NCBI RefSeq assembly: GCF_013375935.1
Contig: NZ_CP056117.1
Coordinates: 1,612,001-1,676,000, forward strand
Origin: Enterobacter cloacae
Lineage (GTDB): Bacteria; Pseudomonadota; Gammaproteobacteria; Enterobacterales; Enterobacteriaceae
Direction: 5' to 3'
DNA length: 64,000 bases
The position numbers were made by a program, and so were the translations under genes. Below the pieces are notes generated by a model. It made no database searches, had not been told where the DNA came from, and worked only from the letters and a program-made list of their open reading frames with translations. Below, piece by piece: positions 23,778 to 34,494 of the stretch (positions are counted from its first letter, which is position 1; each line of letters begins with the position of its first letter).

Positions 23778-24254
23778 ATGCAAGCTATTCCGATGACCTT
23801 ACGTGGTGCTGAAAAACTGCGCGAAGAGCTGGATTTTCTGAAGTCCGTACGTCGCCCTGAAATCATCGCCGCTATCGCAGAAGCGCGTGAACATGGCGAC
23901 CTGAAAGAAAATGCTGAATACCACGCGGCGCGTGAGCAGCAGGGTTTCTGTGAAGGGCGCATTAAGGATATCGAAGCGAAACTGTCCAATGCACAGGTAA
24001 TCGATATCACTAAAATGCCAAACAATGGCCGCGTGATCTTTGGTTCTACCGTTAGCGTCCTGAACCTCGATAACGACGAAGAGCAGACCTATCGCATCGT
24101 GGGGGATGATGAAGCAGACTTCAAACAGAATCTGATTTCAGTGAATTCACCGATTGCTCGCGGCCTGATTGGCAAAGAACAGGACGATGTAGTCACCATC
24201 CGCACGCCCGGCGGTGAAGTGGAATACGAAATTATTAAGGTTGAATACCTGTAA
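23778..24254 (+). CDS. greA: Transcription elongation factor GreA
   Basis: 158 residues; binds the RNA polymerase secondary channel and stimulates cleavage of backtracked RNA. The N-terminal coiled coil ([16 protein letters not shown] to about residue 75) carries the tip acidic residues in [13 protein letters not shown], and a C-terminal FKBP-like domain ([16 protein letters not shown]) follows. AAGAGG lies upstream of the ATG. Confidence 0.98.
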   Translation: MQAIPMTLRGAEKLREELDFLKSVRRPEIIAAIAEAREHGDLKENAEYHAAREQQGFCEGRIKDIEAKLSNAQVIDITKMPNNGRVIFGSTVSVLNLDNDEEQTYRIVGDDEADFKQNLISVNSPIARGLIGKEQDDVVTIRTPGGEVEYEIIKVEYL

Positions 24255-24296
24255 TTCGCTTCTCTACTAAGATGTTGATACATTGTAAAGAAAAGA

Positions 24297-24319
24297 AAAA
24301 GGCCGCATAGCGGCCTTTT
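24297..24319. terminator. Terminator after greA
   Basis: A 10-bp stem AAAAGGCCGC / GCGGCCTTTT with a 3-nt loop. The A run and T run on the two sides make it usable in both directions; it separates convergent greA and yhbY. Confidence 0.85.
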
Positions 24320-24405
24320 ATCAACTCAAGGAGCATGGCATTTTGCTCGCCTGCTGAAAGAAATCCCTCGTTTCACACACAAAATGTGTTCGATTCAGGA
24401 TATCC

Positions 24406-24699
24406 TTAGCGTGGCAGCGAGATTTTACGCTCTTTAGATGGGCGATAGAGCACCAGCGTTTTACCGATGACCTGTACATTACAGGCGCCGGTTTCGCGCA
24501 CGATGGCTTCCACGATCAGGTTTTTAGTGTCTCTGTCTTCAGAGGCGATTTTCACCTTGATCAGCTCGTGGTGTTCCAACGCTTGTTCAATCTCGGCAAG
24601 CACCCCTTCGGTCAAACCATTGTTGCCAAGCATCACTACAGGCTTGAGCGGATGTGCCAGACCTTTAAGGTGCTGTTTTTGTTTAGTACTCAGATTCAT
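24406..24699 (-). CDS. yhbY: YhbY, CRM-domain ribosome assembly factor
   Basis: A 97-residue CRM (KH-like) RNA-binding protein that associates with pre-50S particles. The GxxG loop is in MLGNNGLTEGVL, and the N-terminus MNLSTKQKQHLKGLAHPL matches the E. coli protein. I use the internal ATG at 24699; a longer reading to 24801 would run into the divergent promoter region of rlmE. Confidence 0.95.
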   Translation of the reverse strand: MNLSTKQKQHLKGLAHPLKPVVMLGNNGLTEGVLAEIEQALEHHELIKVKIASEDRDTKNLIVEAIVRETGACNVQVIGKTLVLYRPSKERKISLPR

Positions 24700-24826
24700 C
24701 GTATATTTTTGCTTACGTTGGGATTGAAAACGGTTCATTCTACCGCCATCTCCCTTATATCGCCAAATAGCTGCGTAGAAATTTACGTCACAGGCAAGCA
24801 ACGATGAACCAGGACGGAAATGTTAA

Positions 24827-25453
24827 ATGACAGGTAAAAAGCGTTCTGCCAGTTCCAGCCGCTGGCTTCAGGAACACTTTAGCGATAAATATGTTCAACA
24901 GGCGCAGAAAAAAGGGTTGCGTTCCCGCGCCTGGTTTAAACTTGATGAAATACAGCAAAGTGACAAACTTTTTAAACCGGGAATGACCGTAGTCGACCTC
25001 GGTGCGGCACCTGGCGGATGGTCCCAGTATGCGGTAACGCAGATCGGCGGAACGGGCCGAATCATCGCATGCGATCTTTTACCAATGGATCCCATTGTCG
25101 GTGTCGACTTCCTTCAGGGCGACTTTCGTGATGAATTAGTGCTTAAAGCGTTACTTGATCGTGTAGGTGACAGTAAGGTCCAGGTTGTCATGTCGGATAT
25201 GGCACCAAATATGTGCGGAACACCGGCGGTGGATATCCCCCGCGCCATGTATCTGGTGGAGCTAGCGTTAGAAATGTGTCGTGATGTACTAGCGCCTGGT
25301 GGTAGTTTTGTTGTGAAGGTGTTTCAGGGCGAAGGTTTCGAGGAGTATCTTAAGGAAATTCGCTCCCTGTTTGCGAAGGTCAAAGTTCGTAAGCCGGACT
25401 CTTCCCGGGCCCGTTCCCGAGAAGTGTATATTGTAGCGACCGGGCGAAAATGA
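24827..25453 (+). CDS. rlmE: 23S rRNA 2'-O-ribose U2552 methyltransferase RlmE
   Basis: A 208-residue FtsJ/RrmJ methyltransferase that modifies U2552 in the A loop of 23S rRNA during 50S maturation. The SAM-binding motif is [13 protein letters not shown]; the catalytic K-D-K-E set is visible in [24 protein letters not shown] and SREVYI. Cys replaces the Ser I recall after APNM in E. coli; this is not a catalytic position. ftsH follows 93 bases downstream, as in E. coli. Confidence 0.97.
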   Translation: MTGKKRSASSSRWLQEHFSDKYVQQAQKKGLRSRAWFKLDEIQQSDKLFKPGMTVVDLGAAPGGWSQYAVTQIGGTGRIIACDLLPMDPIVGVDFLQGDFRDELVLKALLDRVGDSKVQVVMSDMAPNMCGTPAVDIPRAMYLVELALEMCRDVLAPGGSFVVKVFQGEGFEEYLKEIRSLFAKVKVRKPDSSRARSREVYIVATGRK

Positions 25454-25546
25454 TAACCGGTAGATTTCAGGCGAAAGTTTGAATGAAACTGGATATAGAG
25501 TATCCTGACGCTGTTTTTAACACAGTTGTAATATGAGGTTAATCCC

Positions 25547-27490
25547 TTGAGTGACATGGCGAAAAACCTAATACTCTGGCTGGTCATTGCCGTTGTGCTG
25601 ATGTCAGTATTCCAGAGCTTTGGGCCCAGCGAGTCGAATGGCCGCAAGGTGGATTATTCTACCTTCCTGCAGGAGGTCAATCAGGACCAGGTTCGCGAAG
25701 CGCGTATCAACGGACGTGAGATCAACGTTACCAAGAAAGATAGTAACCGTTACACGACTTACATCCCGGTGAACGATCCTAAGCTGCTTGATAACCTTCT
25801 GACCAAAAACGTCAAAGTGGTAGGCGAGCCGCCAGAAGAACCAAGCCTGTTGGCTTCTATCTTCATTTCCTGGTTCCCGATGCTGCTTCTTATCGGCGTC
25901 TGGATCTTCTTTATGCGCCAGATGCAGGGCGGCGGTGGCAAAGGTGCCATGTCGTTCGGTAAGAGCAAGGCGCGTATGCTGACGGAAGATCAGATCAAGA
26001 CCACCTTTGCTGACGTTGCAGGTTGTGACGAAGCAAAAGAAGAGGTGGGTGAGCTGGTTGAATACCTGCGCGAGCCGAGCCGTTTCCAGAAGCTGGGCGG
26101 TAAGATCCCGAAAGGCGTGCTGATGGTTGGCCCTCCGGGTACCGGTAAAACCCTGCTGGCGAAAGCCATCGCGGGTGAAGCGAAGGTGCCGTTCTTTACT
26201 ATTTCAGGTTCTGACTTCGTTGAAATGTTTGTCGGTGTCGGTGCATCTCGTGTGCGTGACATGTTCGAACAGGCCAAGAAGGCAGCGCCGTGCATCATCT
26301 TTATCGATGAAATCGACGCCGTTGGCCGCCAGCGTGGCGCAGGCCTGGGCGGTGGTCACGATGAACGTGAGCAGACCCTGAACCAGATGCTGGTTGAGAT
26401 GGACGGCTTCGAAGGTAACGAAGGTATTATCGTTATCGCGGCAACTAACCGTCCGGACGTACTCGACCCTGCGCTGCTGCGTCCAGGCCGTTTCGACCGT
26501 CAGGTTGTGGTCGGTCTGCCGGACGTTCGTGGTCGTGAACAGATTCTGAAAGTGCACATGCGTCGCGTACCGCTGGCGCCAGACATCGACGCGGCAATCA
26601 TTGCGCGTGGTACGCCGGGCTTCTCCGGTGCCGATCTGGCTAACCTGGTCAACGAAGCCGCACTGTTCGCCGCTCGCGGCAACAAGCGTGTGGTATCAAT
26701 GGTGGAATTCGAGAAAGCGAAAGACAAAATCATGATGGGTGCGGAACGTCGCTCCATGGTGATGACGGAAGCGCAGAAAGAGTCCACGGCATACCACGAA
26801 GCAGGCCACGCCATTATCGGTCGCCTGGTGCCGGAACACGATCCGGTACACAAGGTAACGATTATTCCACGTGGTCGTGCGCTGGGTGTGACCTTCTTCC
26901 TGCCTGAAGGCGACGCGATCAGCGCCAGCCGTCAGAAGCTGGAAAGCCAGATTTCAACCCTGTACGGCGGTCGTCTGGCAGAAGAGATTATCTACGGTGC
27001 GGAACATGTTTCCACCGGTGCGTCGAACGACATTAAGGTGGCGACGAACCTGGCGCGTAACATGGTGACGCAGTGGGGCTTCTCCGACAAACTCGGTCCG
27101 CTGCTGTATGCAGAGGAAGAGGGTGAAGTATTCCTGGGCCGTTCTGTGGCGAAAGCGAAGCATATGTCCGATGAGACGGCTCGTATCATCGACCAGGAAG
27201 TGAAAGCGCTGATTGAACGTAACTACGCTCGCGCTCGTCAGATCCTGAACGACAATATGGACATCCTGCACTCGATGAAAGATGCGCTCATGAAATATGA
27301 GACCATCGATGCACCGCAGATTGACGACCTGATGGCTCGCCGCGAAGTGCGTCCGCCAGCAGGCTGGGAAGACCCAGGTGCTTCCAATAATTCTGACAAC
27401 AATGGCACCCCGCGTGCGCCGCGTCCGGTCGATGAACCGCGTACGCCGAACCCGGGTAACACCATGTCAGAGCAGTTGGGCGACAAGTAA
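25547..27490 (+). CDS. ftsH: ATP-dependent zinc metalloprotease FtsH
   Basis: A membrane-anchored AAA+ protease that degrades LpxC, sigma-32 and orphan membrane proteins, so it sets LPS synthesis level. Membrane segments lie at about 8-25 and 100-120, followed by the AAA domain (Walker A GPPGTGKT, Walker [21 protein letters not shown]) and the zinc motif HEAGH. The start is ambiguous: TTG at 25547 (647 residues) has GAGG 8 bases upstream, while ATG at 25556 (644 residues, the usual E. coli annotation) is 17 bases from it. I prefer the TTG on Shine-Dalgarno spacing. Confidence 0.97.
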   Translation: MSDMAKNLILWLVIAVVLMSVFQSFGPSESNGRKVDYSTFLQEVNQDQVREARINGREINVTKKDSNRYTTYIPVNDPKLLDNLLTKNVKVVGEPPEEPSLLASIFISWFPMLLLIGVWIFFMRQMQGGGGKGAMSFGKSKARMLTEDQIKTTFADVAGCDEAKEEVGELVEYLREPSRFQKLGGKIPKGVLMVGPPGTGKTLLAKAIAGEAKVPFFTISGSDFVEMFVGVGASRVRDMFEQAKKAAPCIIFIDEIDAVGRQRGAGLGGGHDEREQTLNQMLVEMDGFEGNEGIIVIAATNRPDVLDPALLRPGRFDRQVVVGLPDVRGREQILKVHMRRVPLAPDIDAAIIARGTPGFSGADLANLVNEAALFAARGNKRVVSMVEFEKAKDKIMMGAERRSMVMTEAQKESTAYHEAGHAIIGRLVPEHDPVHKVTIIPRGRALGVTFFLPEGDAISASRQKLESQISTLYGGRLAEEIIYGAEHVSTGASNDIKVATNLARNMVTQWGFSDKLGPLLYAEEEGEVFLGRSVAKAKHMSDETARIIDQEVKALIERNYARARQILNDNMDILHSMKDALMKYETIDAPQIDDLMARREVRPPAGWEDPGASNNSDNNGTPRAPRPVDEPRTPNPGNTMSEQLGDK

Positions 27491-27521
27491 GCACGACTGT
27501 TGAAGCGTTTGTCTGTACCTC

Positions 27522-27549
27522 AAACCCTGGAGCTTGCTCCGGGGTTTTT
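27522..27549 (+). terminator. Terminator between ftsH and folP
   Basis: A 12-bp stem (one G-T pair) AAACCCTGGAGC / GCTCCGGGGTTT with a 2-nt loop and a T run. It begins 32 bases after the ftsH stop. Confidence 0.85.
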
Positions 27550-27587
27550 CTTATCTGTTAAACCATATCTATACCAGGGATTTCGTC

Positions 27588-28436
27588 ATGAAACTATTCG
27601 CCCAGGACTCGCATCTCGACCTTTCACATCCCCATGTGATGGGGATCCTGAACGTCACGCCTGATTCCTTCTCTGACGGCGGCACGCACAACTCGCTCAT
27701 CGACGCGGTTAAGCACGCGAATTTGATGATCAACGCGGGGGCCACCATCATTGACGTTGGCGGTGAATCAACGCGTCCTGGCGCGGCGGATGTTTCGGTG
27801 GAAGAGGAGCTGGCGCGCGTGGTGCCGGTGGTAGAAGCTATTGCTCAGCGCTTCGAAGTGTGGATCTCGGTAGATACCTCTAAGCCTGAGGTAATCCGCG
27901 AAGTTGCGAGAGTGGGCGCTCACATTATCAATGATATCCGCTCGCTGACCGAGCCAGGCGCTCTTGAAGCCGCTGCGGAAACCGGGCTGCCGGTGTGTCT
28001 GATGCATATGCAGGGACAGCCTAAGACGATGCAGGAAGCGCCAAAATATGATGATGTGTTTGCCGACGTCAGCCGCTTCTTTACTGAACACATCGCTCGC
28101 TGTGAGCGTGCGGGTATCGCAAAAGAGAAATTGCTACTCGACCCGGGCTTCGGTTTCGGTAAAAATCTCTCTCACAATTACGCGTTGCTTGCGCGCCTGT
28201 CAGAGTTTCATCAGTTCGGCCTGCCGCTGCTGGTAGGGATGTCGAGAAAATCGATGATTGGGCAGTTGTTGAATGTCGGGCCGGGCGAACGCCTGAGCGG
28301 CAGTCTGGCCTGCGCGGTGATAGCCGCAATGCAGGGCGCGCATATAATTCGTGTCCATGACGTAAAAGAAACAGTAGAGGCCATGCGCGTGGTGGAAGCC
28401 ACACTGGCAGCGAAGGGAAATAAACGCTATGAGTAA
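27588..28436 (+). CDS. folP: Dihydropteroate synthase FolP
   Basis: Condenses p-aminobenzoate with dihydropterin pyrophosphate; target of sulfonamides. The 282 residues show the DHPS motifs [34 protein letters not shown] and a C-terminal IRVHDV. It is the chromosomal type; nothing suggests the sul genes. The start at 27588 ([12 protein letters not shown]) matches E. coli; an upstream in-frame start would sit inside the terminator. It overlaps glmM by 8 bases. Confidence 0.98.
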   Translation: MKLFAQDSHLDLSHPHVMGILNVTPDSFSDGGTHNSLIDAVKHANLMINAGATIIDVGGESTRPGAADVSVEEELARVVPVVEAIAQRFEVWISVDTSKPEVIREVARVGAHIINDIRSLTEPGALEAAAETGLPVCLMHMQGQPKTMQEAPKYDDVFADVSRFFTEHIARCERAGIAKEKLLLDPGFGFGKNLSHNYALLARLSEFHQFGLPLLVGMSRKSMIGQLLNVGPGERLSGSLACAVIAAMQGAHIIRVHDVKETVEAMRVVEATLAAKGNKRYE

Positions 28437-29766
28437 TCGTAAATATTTTGGCACCGATGGCATCCGCGGGCGCGTAGGCGACGCGCCAATCACACCTGAT
28501 TTTGTCCTGAAACTGGGCTGGGCAGCAGGTAAAGTACTGGCGCGTCATGGCTCCCGTAAAATCATTATTGGTAAAGACACCCGTATTTCAGGCTATATGC
28601 TGGAGTCTGCGCTGGAAGCCGGGCTGGCAGCGGCGGGGCTTTCTGCTTCCTTTACGGGGCCAATGCCTACCCCTGCTGTTGCGTATCTGACCCGCGCCTT
28701 CCGTGCTGAGGCCGGTATCGTTATTTCGGCTTCTCATAACCCGTTCTACGACAACGGTATCAAATTCTTCTCCATCGACGGCACCAAGCTGCCGGATGAC
28801 GTGGAAGAGGCGATTGAAGCGGAAATGGAAAAAGAGATCACCTGCGTTGACTCGGCTGAGCTGGGTAAAGCCAATCGCATTGTCGATGCTGCGGGTCGCT
28901 ACATCGAGTTTTGCAAAGGCACCTTCCCGAACGAACTGAGCCTGGCCGACCTTAAAATTGTCGTGGACTGTGCAAACGGTGCGACTTATCACATTGCGCC
29001 GAATGTTTTCCGCGAGCTGGGCGCAAAAGTGATTACTATCGGCTGCGAGCCGGATGGCCTGAACATTAACGAAGAAGTCGGGGCAACCGACGTTCGTGCC
29101 CTGCAGGCGCGCGTGCTGGCCGAAAAAGCCGATCTGGGTATTGCCCTGGACGGCGACGGTGACCGCGTGATCATGGTTGACCATGAAGGCAACAAGGTCG
29201 ATGGCGATCAGATCCTCTACATTATTGCCCGTGAAGGCCTGCGTCAGGGTCAGCTGCGCGGCGGTGCGGTTGGCACGCTGATGAGCAACATGGGCCTGGA
29301 GCTGGCGCTGAAGCAGCTGGGGATCCCGTTCGTGCGCGCGAAAGTGGGTGACCGCTACGTGCTGGAAAAACTCCAGGAGAAAGGCTGGCGTATCGGCGCG
29401 GAAAACTCCGGTCACGTGATCCTGCTCGACAAAACCACCACCGGCGACGGCATTGTGGCGGCGCTGCAGGTTGTTGCCGCGATGGCGCGTAACCATATGA
29501 GCCTGCACGATCTTTGCAGCGGCATGAAAATGTTCCCGCAGATCCTGGTGAACGTGCGTTTCACCGCGGGTAAAGGCGATCCGCTGGAAAATGATAACGT
29601 CAAAGCAGTGATGGCAGACGTTGAGGCTGCCCTCGGTAACCGTGGTCGTGTTCTGCTGCGTAAGTCCGGTACTGAACCGCTGATCCGCGTGATGGTGGAA
29701 GGTGAAGACGAAGCGCAGGTGACTGAATTTGCTCACCGCATTGCGGACGCCGTTAAAGCTGCATAA
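28429..29766 (+). CDS. glmM: Phosphoglucosamine mutase GlmM
   Basis: 445 residues; converts glucosamine-6-P to glucosamine-1-P on the way to UDP-GlcNAc. The phosphoserine loop ISASHNP holds Ser102, the Mg-binding loop is DGDGDR, and the sugar-binding segments ([20 protein letters not shown]) are intact. Translationally coupled to folP. It works with RapZ-controlled GlmS and feeds MurA. Confidence 0.98.
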   Translation: MSNRKYFGTDGIRGRVGDAPITPDFVLKLGWAAGKVLARHGSRKIIIGKDTRISGYMLESALEAGLAAAGLSASFTGPMPTPAVAYLTRAFRAEAGIVISASHNPFYDNGIKFFSIDGTKLPDDVEEAIEAEMEKEITCVDSAELGKANRIVDAAGRYIEFCKGTFPNELSLADLKIVVDCANGATYHIAPNVFRELGAKVITIGCEPDGLNINEEVGATDVRALQARVLAEKADLGIALDGDGDRVIMVDHEGNKVDGDQILYIIAREGLRQGQLRGGAVGTLMSNMGLELALKQLGIPFVRAKVGDRYVLEKLQEKGWRIGAENSGHVILLDKTTTGDGIVAALQVVAAMARNHMSLHDLCSGMKMFPQILVNVRFTAGKGDPLENDNVKAVMADVEAALGNRGRVLLRKSGTEPLIRVMVEGEDEAQVTEFAHRIADAVKAA

Positions 29767-29788
29767 TTTTTCAGAGTAAGTGTTTAAA

Positions 29789-29814
29789 AAGGCGGCGTTT
29801 GCCGCCTTCGTTTT
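29789..29814 (+). terminator. Terminator after glmM
   Basis: An 8-bp perfect stem AAGGCGGC / GCCGCCTT with a GTTT loop, followed by CGTTTT. Confidence 0.8.
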
Positions 29815-29831
29815 AAGCAATAAATGGCTTT

Positions 29832-29860
29832 TTGCTGTTTTTTTCCGCAGTTGATACAAT
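29832..29860 (+). promoter_or_regulatory. Sigma-70 promoter of secG-leuU
   Basis: TTGCTG and TACAAT are separated by 17 bases, just after the glmM terminator and about 130 bases before secG. The leader 29870-29988 carries no further feature I can name. Confidence 0.65.
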
Positions 29861-29988
29861 GCGTCGAAAATGCCCTTGCGAAGGTGATTCGCTTTGGTTA
29901 GTATTCACACCCGCTTCAGTGGGAAACAAAATCCTGCTAATTGGTCGAAGCATTGGTATGCGGCAAATCCGCAAGGAACAGGTTGATT

Positions 29989-30321
29989 ATGTACGAAGCT
30001 CTTTTAGTTATTTTCCTTATTGTAGCCATCGCTCTCGTAGCGCTGATTATGCTGCAGCAAGGTAAAGGCGCTGATATGGGAGCCTCCTTCGGAGCAGGCG
30101 CTTCCGGTACGCTGTTCGGTTCAAGTGGTTCTGCGAACTTCATGACCCGCACAACGGCGATTCTGGCTACGCTGTTCTTCATCATCAGTCTGGTGCTGGG
30201 CAATATCAATAGCAACAAGACCAGTAAAGGAAGCGAGTGGGAAAACCTGAGCGCGCCAGCGAAAACTGAGCAGACTCAGCCAGCTGCACCGGCTAAGCCG
30301 ACCAGCGATATCCCGCAGTAA
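29989..30321 (+). CDS. secG: Protein translocase subunit SecG
   Basis: A 110-residue subunit of SecYEG. Two membrane segments (about 3-22 and 53-72) flank the conserved loop LQQGKGADMGASFGAGAS. The C-terminal tail is Pro/Ala/Gln-rich. The start at 29989 (MYEALLVIF) matches E. coli; a longer reading adds 16 unrelated residues. The tRNA-Leu gene begins nine bases after its stop, so both lie on one transcript. Confidence 0.97.
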   Translation: MYEALLVIFLIVAIALVALIMLQQGKGADMGASFGAGASGTLFGSSGSANFMTRTTAILATLFFIISLVLGNINSNKTSKGSEWENLSAPAKTEQTQPAAPAKPTSDIPQ

Positions 30322-30330
30322 GTATTCCGT

Positions 30331-30417
30331 ACCGAGGTGGTGGAATTGGTAGACACGCTACCTTGAGGTGGTAGTGCCCTAACGGGCTTGTGGGTTCGAG
30401 TCCCATCCTCGGTACCA
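30331..30417 (+). tRNA. leuU: tRNA-Leu (anticodon GAG)
   Basis: An 87-nt class II tRNA with an encoded CCA end. Acceptor stem ACCGAGG / CCTCGGT, anticodon stem CTACC / GGTAG with loop TTGAGGT (anticodon GAG at 30365-30367), a long variable arm (TGCCCTAACGGGCTT) and T loop GTTCGAGTC. It reads CTC/CTT codons. It matches E. coli leuU in position (after secG) and sequence type. Confidence 0.97.
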
Positions 30418-30429
30418 ATATTCCAGAAG

Positions 30430-30456
30430 AAAGACGTCGCAAGACGTCTTTTTTTT
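30430..30456 (+). terminator. Terminator of secG-leuU
   Basis: A 9-bp perfect stem AAAGACGTC / GACGTCTTT with a GCAA tetraloop and a run of eight T. Confidence 0.92.
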
Positions 30457-30485
30457 CGTCTGTAGATCGTGTCTGGTATTTGTCC

Positions 30486-30514
30486 GCCTGGTGGCGCCGC
30501 GCTTACCGGACCGG
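30486..30514. repeat. REP-like palindromic element, degenerate
   Basis: The segment begins GCCTGGTGGCGC and ends TTACCGGACCGG, resembling the REP/PU consensus of this group (GCCGGGTGGCGC...TTACCCGGC) with several changes. It lies between the convergent leuU and argG terminators, where E. coli has yhbX. Confidence 0.45.
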
Positions 30515-30526
30515 TGCAAGCCCCAA

Positions 30527-30551
30527 TAAAAAAGGCGCCATCAGGCGCCTT
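30527..30551 (-). terminator. Terminator of argG
   Basis: Read on the minus strand, AAGGCGCC and GGCGCCTT form an 8-bp stem with a 4-nt loop followed by a T run (the A run at 30528-30533). It begins 19 bases past the argG stop. Confidence 0.88.
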
Positions 30552-30569
30552 CTGCATTTCTGGTCAGCG

Positions 30570-31997
<1,428 letters not shown>

Positions 31998-32081
31998 TTT
32001 AATCATCTTTTATCGATGACCGAAAGAGACGCGTGCGTTTTTTGTCAAAATTTCCCTTTGATTGCCCTGGCAGATGTTGGG

Positions 32082-32111
32082 TTGACAGGTGGGGTCAACT
32101 ATCAATATACT
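32082..32111 (+). promoter_or_regulatory. Upstream promoter of metY-rimP-nusA (P1)
   Basis: A perfect TTGACA -35 and TATACT -10 separated by 18 bases, with a G+C discriminator (ACGCCG). It is the strongest sigma-70 match in the argG-metY gap. Confidence 0.75.
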
Positions 32112-32158
32112 GAACGCCGATTTTACGTCCCGTCTTCGGTACCAAATCCCAGCATTAT

Positions 32159-32187
32159 TTGCAAATTCTGTCCAAAACGCGTAGAAT
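32159..32187 (+). promoter_or_regulatory. Proximal promoter of metY (P2)
   Basis: TTGCAA and TAGAAT are 17 bases apart. The predicted start lies about 8-9 bases before the mature tRNA, leaving a very short 5' leader. Confidence 0.65.
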
Positions 32188-32202
32188 TTGCCACGTTTCA
32201 GG

Positions 32203-32279
<77 letters not shown>

Positions 32280-32401
32280 CTTTCCCATAAAGTTCTTTTT
32301 CAAATATACTGTGAAGACTTAGAGCCTTCGTAGCTGGATTTGAAAAAATTCTTTCGGAGAGTGCTCCAGGCCACAGTTGTGGCTATAGGGTTCAGTTATC
32401 T

Positions 32402-32427
32402 AAAGCCCCGATTTATCGGGGTTTTTT
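32402..32427 (+). terminator. First terminator between metY and rimP
   Basis: AAGCCCCGA pairs with TCGGGGTTT around a TTTA loop (one G-T pair) and is followed by T's. It limits read-through from the tRNA into rimP. Confidence 0.8.
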
Positions 32428-32449
32428 GTTATCTGACTACAGAATAACT

Positions 32450-32469
32450 GGGCTTTACGCCCTTTTTTT
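32450..32469 (+). terminator. Second terminator-like hairpin before rimP
   Basis: A short GGGC / GCCC stem with a TTTAC loop and a seven-T run lies 17 bases before the rimP start. Two successive partial terminators fit the known pattern of partial read-through from metY to nusA in E. coli. Confidence 0.6.
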
Positions 32470-32486
32470 ATGTCTTGGGGGTGGGC

Positions 32487-32939
32487 TTGTCCACATTAGA
32501 GCAAAAATTAACAGAGATGATTACTGCACCGGTCGAAGCACTGGGCTACGAACTGGTCGGCATCGAATTCGTTCGCGGCCGCACATCGACGCTGCGCATC
32601 TATATTGATAGTGAAGATGGCATCAATGTTGATGATTGCGCTGATGTTAGCCACCAGGTGAGTGCGGTTCTTGACGTTGAAGACCCAATTACCGTTGCGT
32701 ACAACCTGGAAGTTTCCTCACCTGGCCTCGATCGCCCGATGTTCACGGCCGAGCACTATGTGCGCTTTACCGGTGAAGAAGTGGCTCTCGTTCTGCGTAT
32801 GGCCGTACAGAACCGCCGTAAATGGCAGGGAATTATCAAAGCCGTTGATGGTGAAATGATCACGGTTACAGTCGAAGGCAAAGATGAAGTGTTCGCGCTG
32901 AGTAATATCCAGAAGGCGAACCTGGTTCCCCACTTTTAA
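32487..32939 (+). CDS. rimP: Ribosome maturation factor RimP
   Basis: A 150-residue factor for 30S maturation. It has the two-domain YhbC fold, with [21 protein letters not shown] in the first domain and the SH3-like C-terminal domain in the last about 60 residues. The start is TTG at 32487 (MSTLEQKL), preceded by GGGGGTGG; an alternative TTG at 32475 would add four residues. Operon with nusA (28-base gap). Confidence 0.96.
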   Translation: MSTLEQKLTEMITAPVEALGYELVGIEFVRGRTSTLRIYIDSEDGINVDDCADVSHQVSAVLDVEDPITVAYNLEVSSPGLDRPMFTAEHYVRFTGEEVALVLRMAVQNRRKWQGIIKAVDGEMITVTVEGKDEVFALSNIQKANLVPHF

Positions 32940-32967
32940 CAGTCTGGATTGAGGTGAAAAGCCCGCG

Positions 32968-34470
32968 ATGAACAAAGAAATTTTGGCTGTTGTTGAAGCC
33001 GTCTCCAACGAGAAATCACTGCCGCGTGAGAAGATTTTCGAAGCGCTGGAAAGTGCACTGGCTACAGCAACCAAGAAAAAATACGAACAAGAGATCGATG
33101 TTCGCGTAGAAATCGATCGTAAAAGCGGTGACTTCGATACATTCCGTCGTTGGGTAATCGTTGAAGAAGTGACCCAGCCGACCAAAGAGATCACCCTGGA
33201 AGCGGCACGTTTTGAAGACGAAAGTCTGAACGTGGGTGACTACGTTGAAGATCAGATTGAATCTGTTACCTTCGACCGTATCACCACCCAGACCGCGAAG
33301 CAGGTTATCGTGCAGAAAGTTCGCGAAGCCGAGCGCGCGCTGGTTGTCGATCAGTTCCGCGATCAGGAAGGCGAAATCATCACCGGCGTGGTGAAGAAAG
33401 TGAACCGCGACAACATCTCTCTGGAGATCAAATCCGAAGGGATGCCGGGGAACGCAGAAGCCGTGATCCTGCGCGAAGACATGCTGCCGCGTGAAAACTT
33501 CCGCCCAGGCGACCGTATCCGTGGTGTGCTGTATGCCGTACGCCCTGAAGCGCGTGGCGCACAGCTGTTCGTGACCCGTTCTAAACCAGAAATGCTGGTT
33601 GAACTGTTCCGTATTGAAGTGCCGGAAATCGGCGAAGAAGTTATCGAAATCAAAGCGGCGGCCCGCGATCCGGGTTCTCGTGCGAAAATTGCGGTGAAAA
33701 CCAACGACAAGCGTATCGACCCGGTCGGTGCTTGCGTCGGTATGCGTGGTGCACGTGTTCAGGCGGTTTCTACCGAACTGGGCGGCGAGCGCATTGATAT
33801 CGTTCTGTGGGACGACAACCCGGCACAGTTCGTGATCAACGCAATGGCACCGGCTGATGTGGCGTCTATCGTGGTTGACGAAGACAAACACACCATGGAT
33901 ATCGCTGTAGAAGCGGGCAACCTGGCGCAGGCGATTGGCCGTAACGGTCAGAACGTACGTCTGGCGTCACAGCTGAGCGGCTGGGAACTCAACGTGATGA
34001 CCGTTGATGACCTGCAGGCCAAGCATCAGGCTGAAGCCCACGCGGCGATCGATACCTTCACCAAATACCTGGACATTGACGAAGACTTCGCCACTGTGCT
34101 GGTTGAAGAAGGTTTCTCTACGCTGGAAGAACTGGCCTACGTGCCAATGAAAGAGCTGCTGGAAATTGACGGTCTGGATGAACCAACCGTTGAAGCCCTG
34201 CGTGAACGCGCTAAAAACGCACTGACCACCCTGGCACTGGCTCAGGAAGAAAGCCTTGGCGATAAGAAGCCGGCTGATGACCTGCTGAATCTGGAAGGTC
34301 TTGATCGTGCGATTGCGTTCAAGCTGGCTGCCCGTGGTGTTTGTACGCTGGAAGATCTCGCTGAGCAAGGCGTTGATGACCTGGCCGATATCGAAGGTTT
34401 AACCGACGAGAAAGCCGGCGAACTCATCATGGCCGCACGTAATATTTGCTGGTTCGGCGACGAAGCGTAA
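32968..34470 (+). CDS. nusA: Transcription termination/antitermination factor NusA
   Basis: 500 residues with an N-terminal RNAP-binding domain, S1 domain (about 135-200), KH1/KH2 (about 230-345; [14 protein letters not shown] and [14 protein letters not shown]) and two C-terminal acidic repeats ([14 protein letters not shown] and [14 protein letters not shown]). Five residues longer than E. coli K-12 NusA as I recall it, due to [12 protein letters not shown] sequence in the S1 domain; a similar length occurs in related genera. Operon with rimP and infB. Confidence 0.98.
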   Translation: MNKEILAVVEAVSNEKSLPREKIFEALESALATATKKKYEQEIDVRVEIDRKSGDFDTFRRWVIVEEVTQPTKEITLEAARFEDESLNVGDYVEDQIESVTFDRITTQTAKQVIVQKVREAERALVVDQFRDQEGEIITGVVKKVNRDNISLEIKSEGMPGNAEAVILREDMLPRENFRPGDRIRGVLYAVRPEARGAQLFVTRSKPEMLVELFRIEVPEIGEEVIEIKAAARDPGSRAKIAVKTNDKRIDPVGACVGMRGARVQAVSTELGGERIDIVLWDDNPAQFVINAMAPADVASIVVDEDKHTMDIAVEAGNLAQAIGRNGQNVRLASQLSGWELNVMTVDDLQAKHQAEAHAAIDTFTKYLDIDEDFATVLVEEGFSTLEELAYVPMKELLEIDGLDEPTVEALRERAKNALTTLALAQEESLGDKKPADDLLNLEGLDRAIAFKLAARGVCTLEDLAEQGVDDLADIEGLTDEKAGELIMAARNICWFGDEA

Positions 34471-34494
34471 TAAACTGTAGCAGGAAGGAACAGC

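Noticed and set aside
28588..29859. Antisense open frame of 423 codons over glmM
   Set aside because: Same reason: mirror of the glmM codon pattern, no ribosome-binding site, no recognisable domain.
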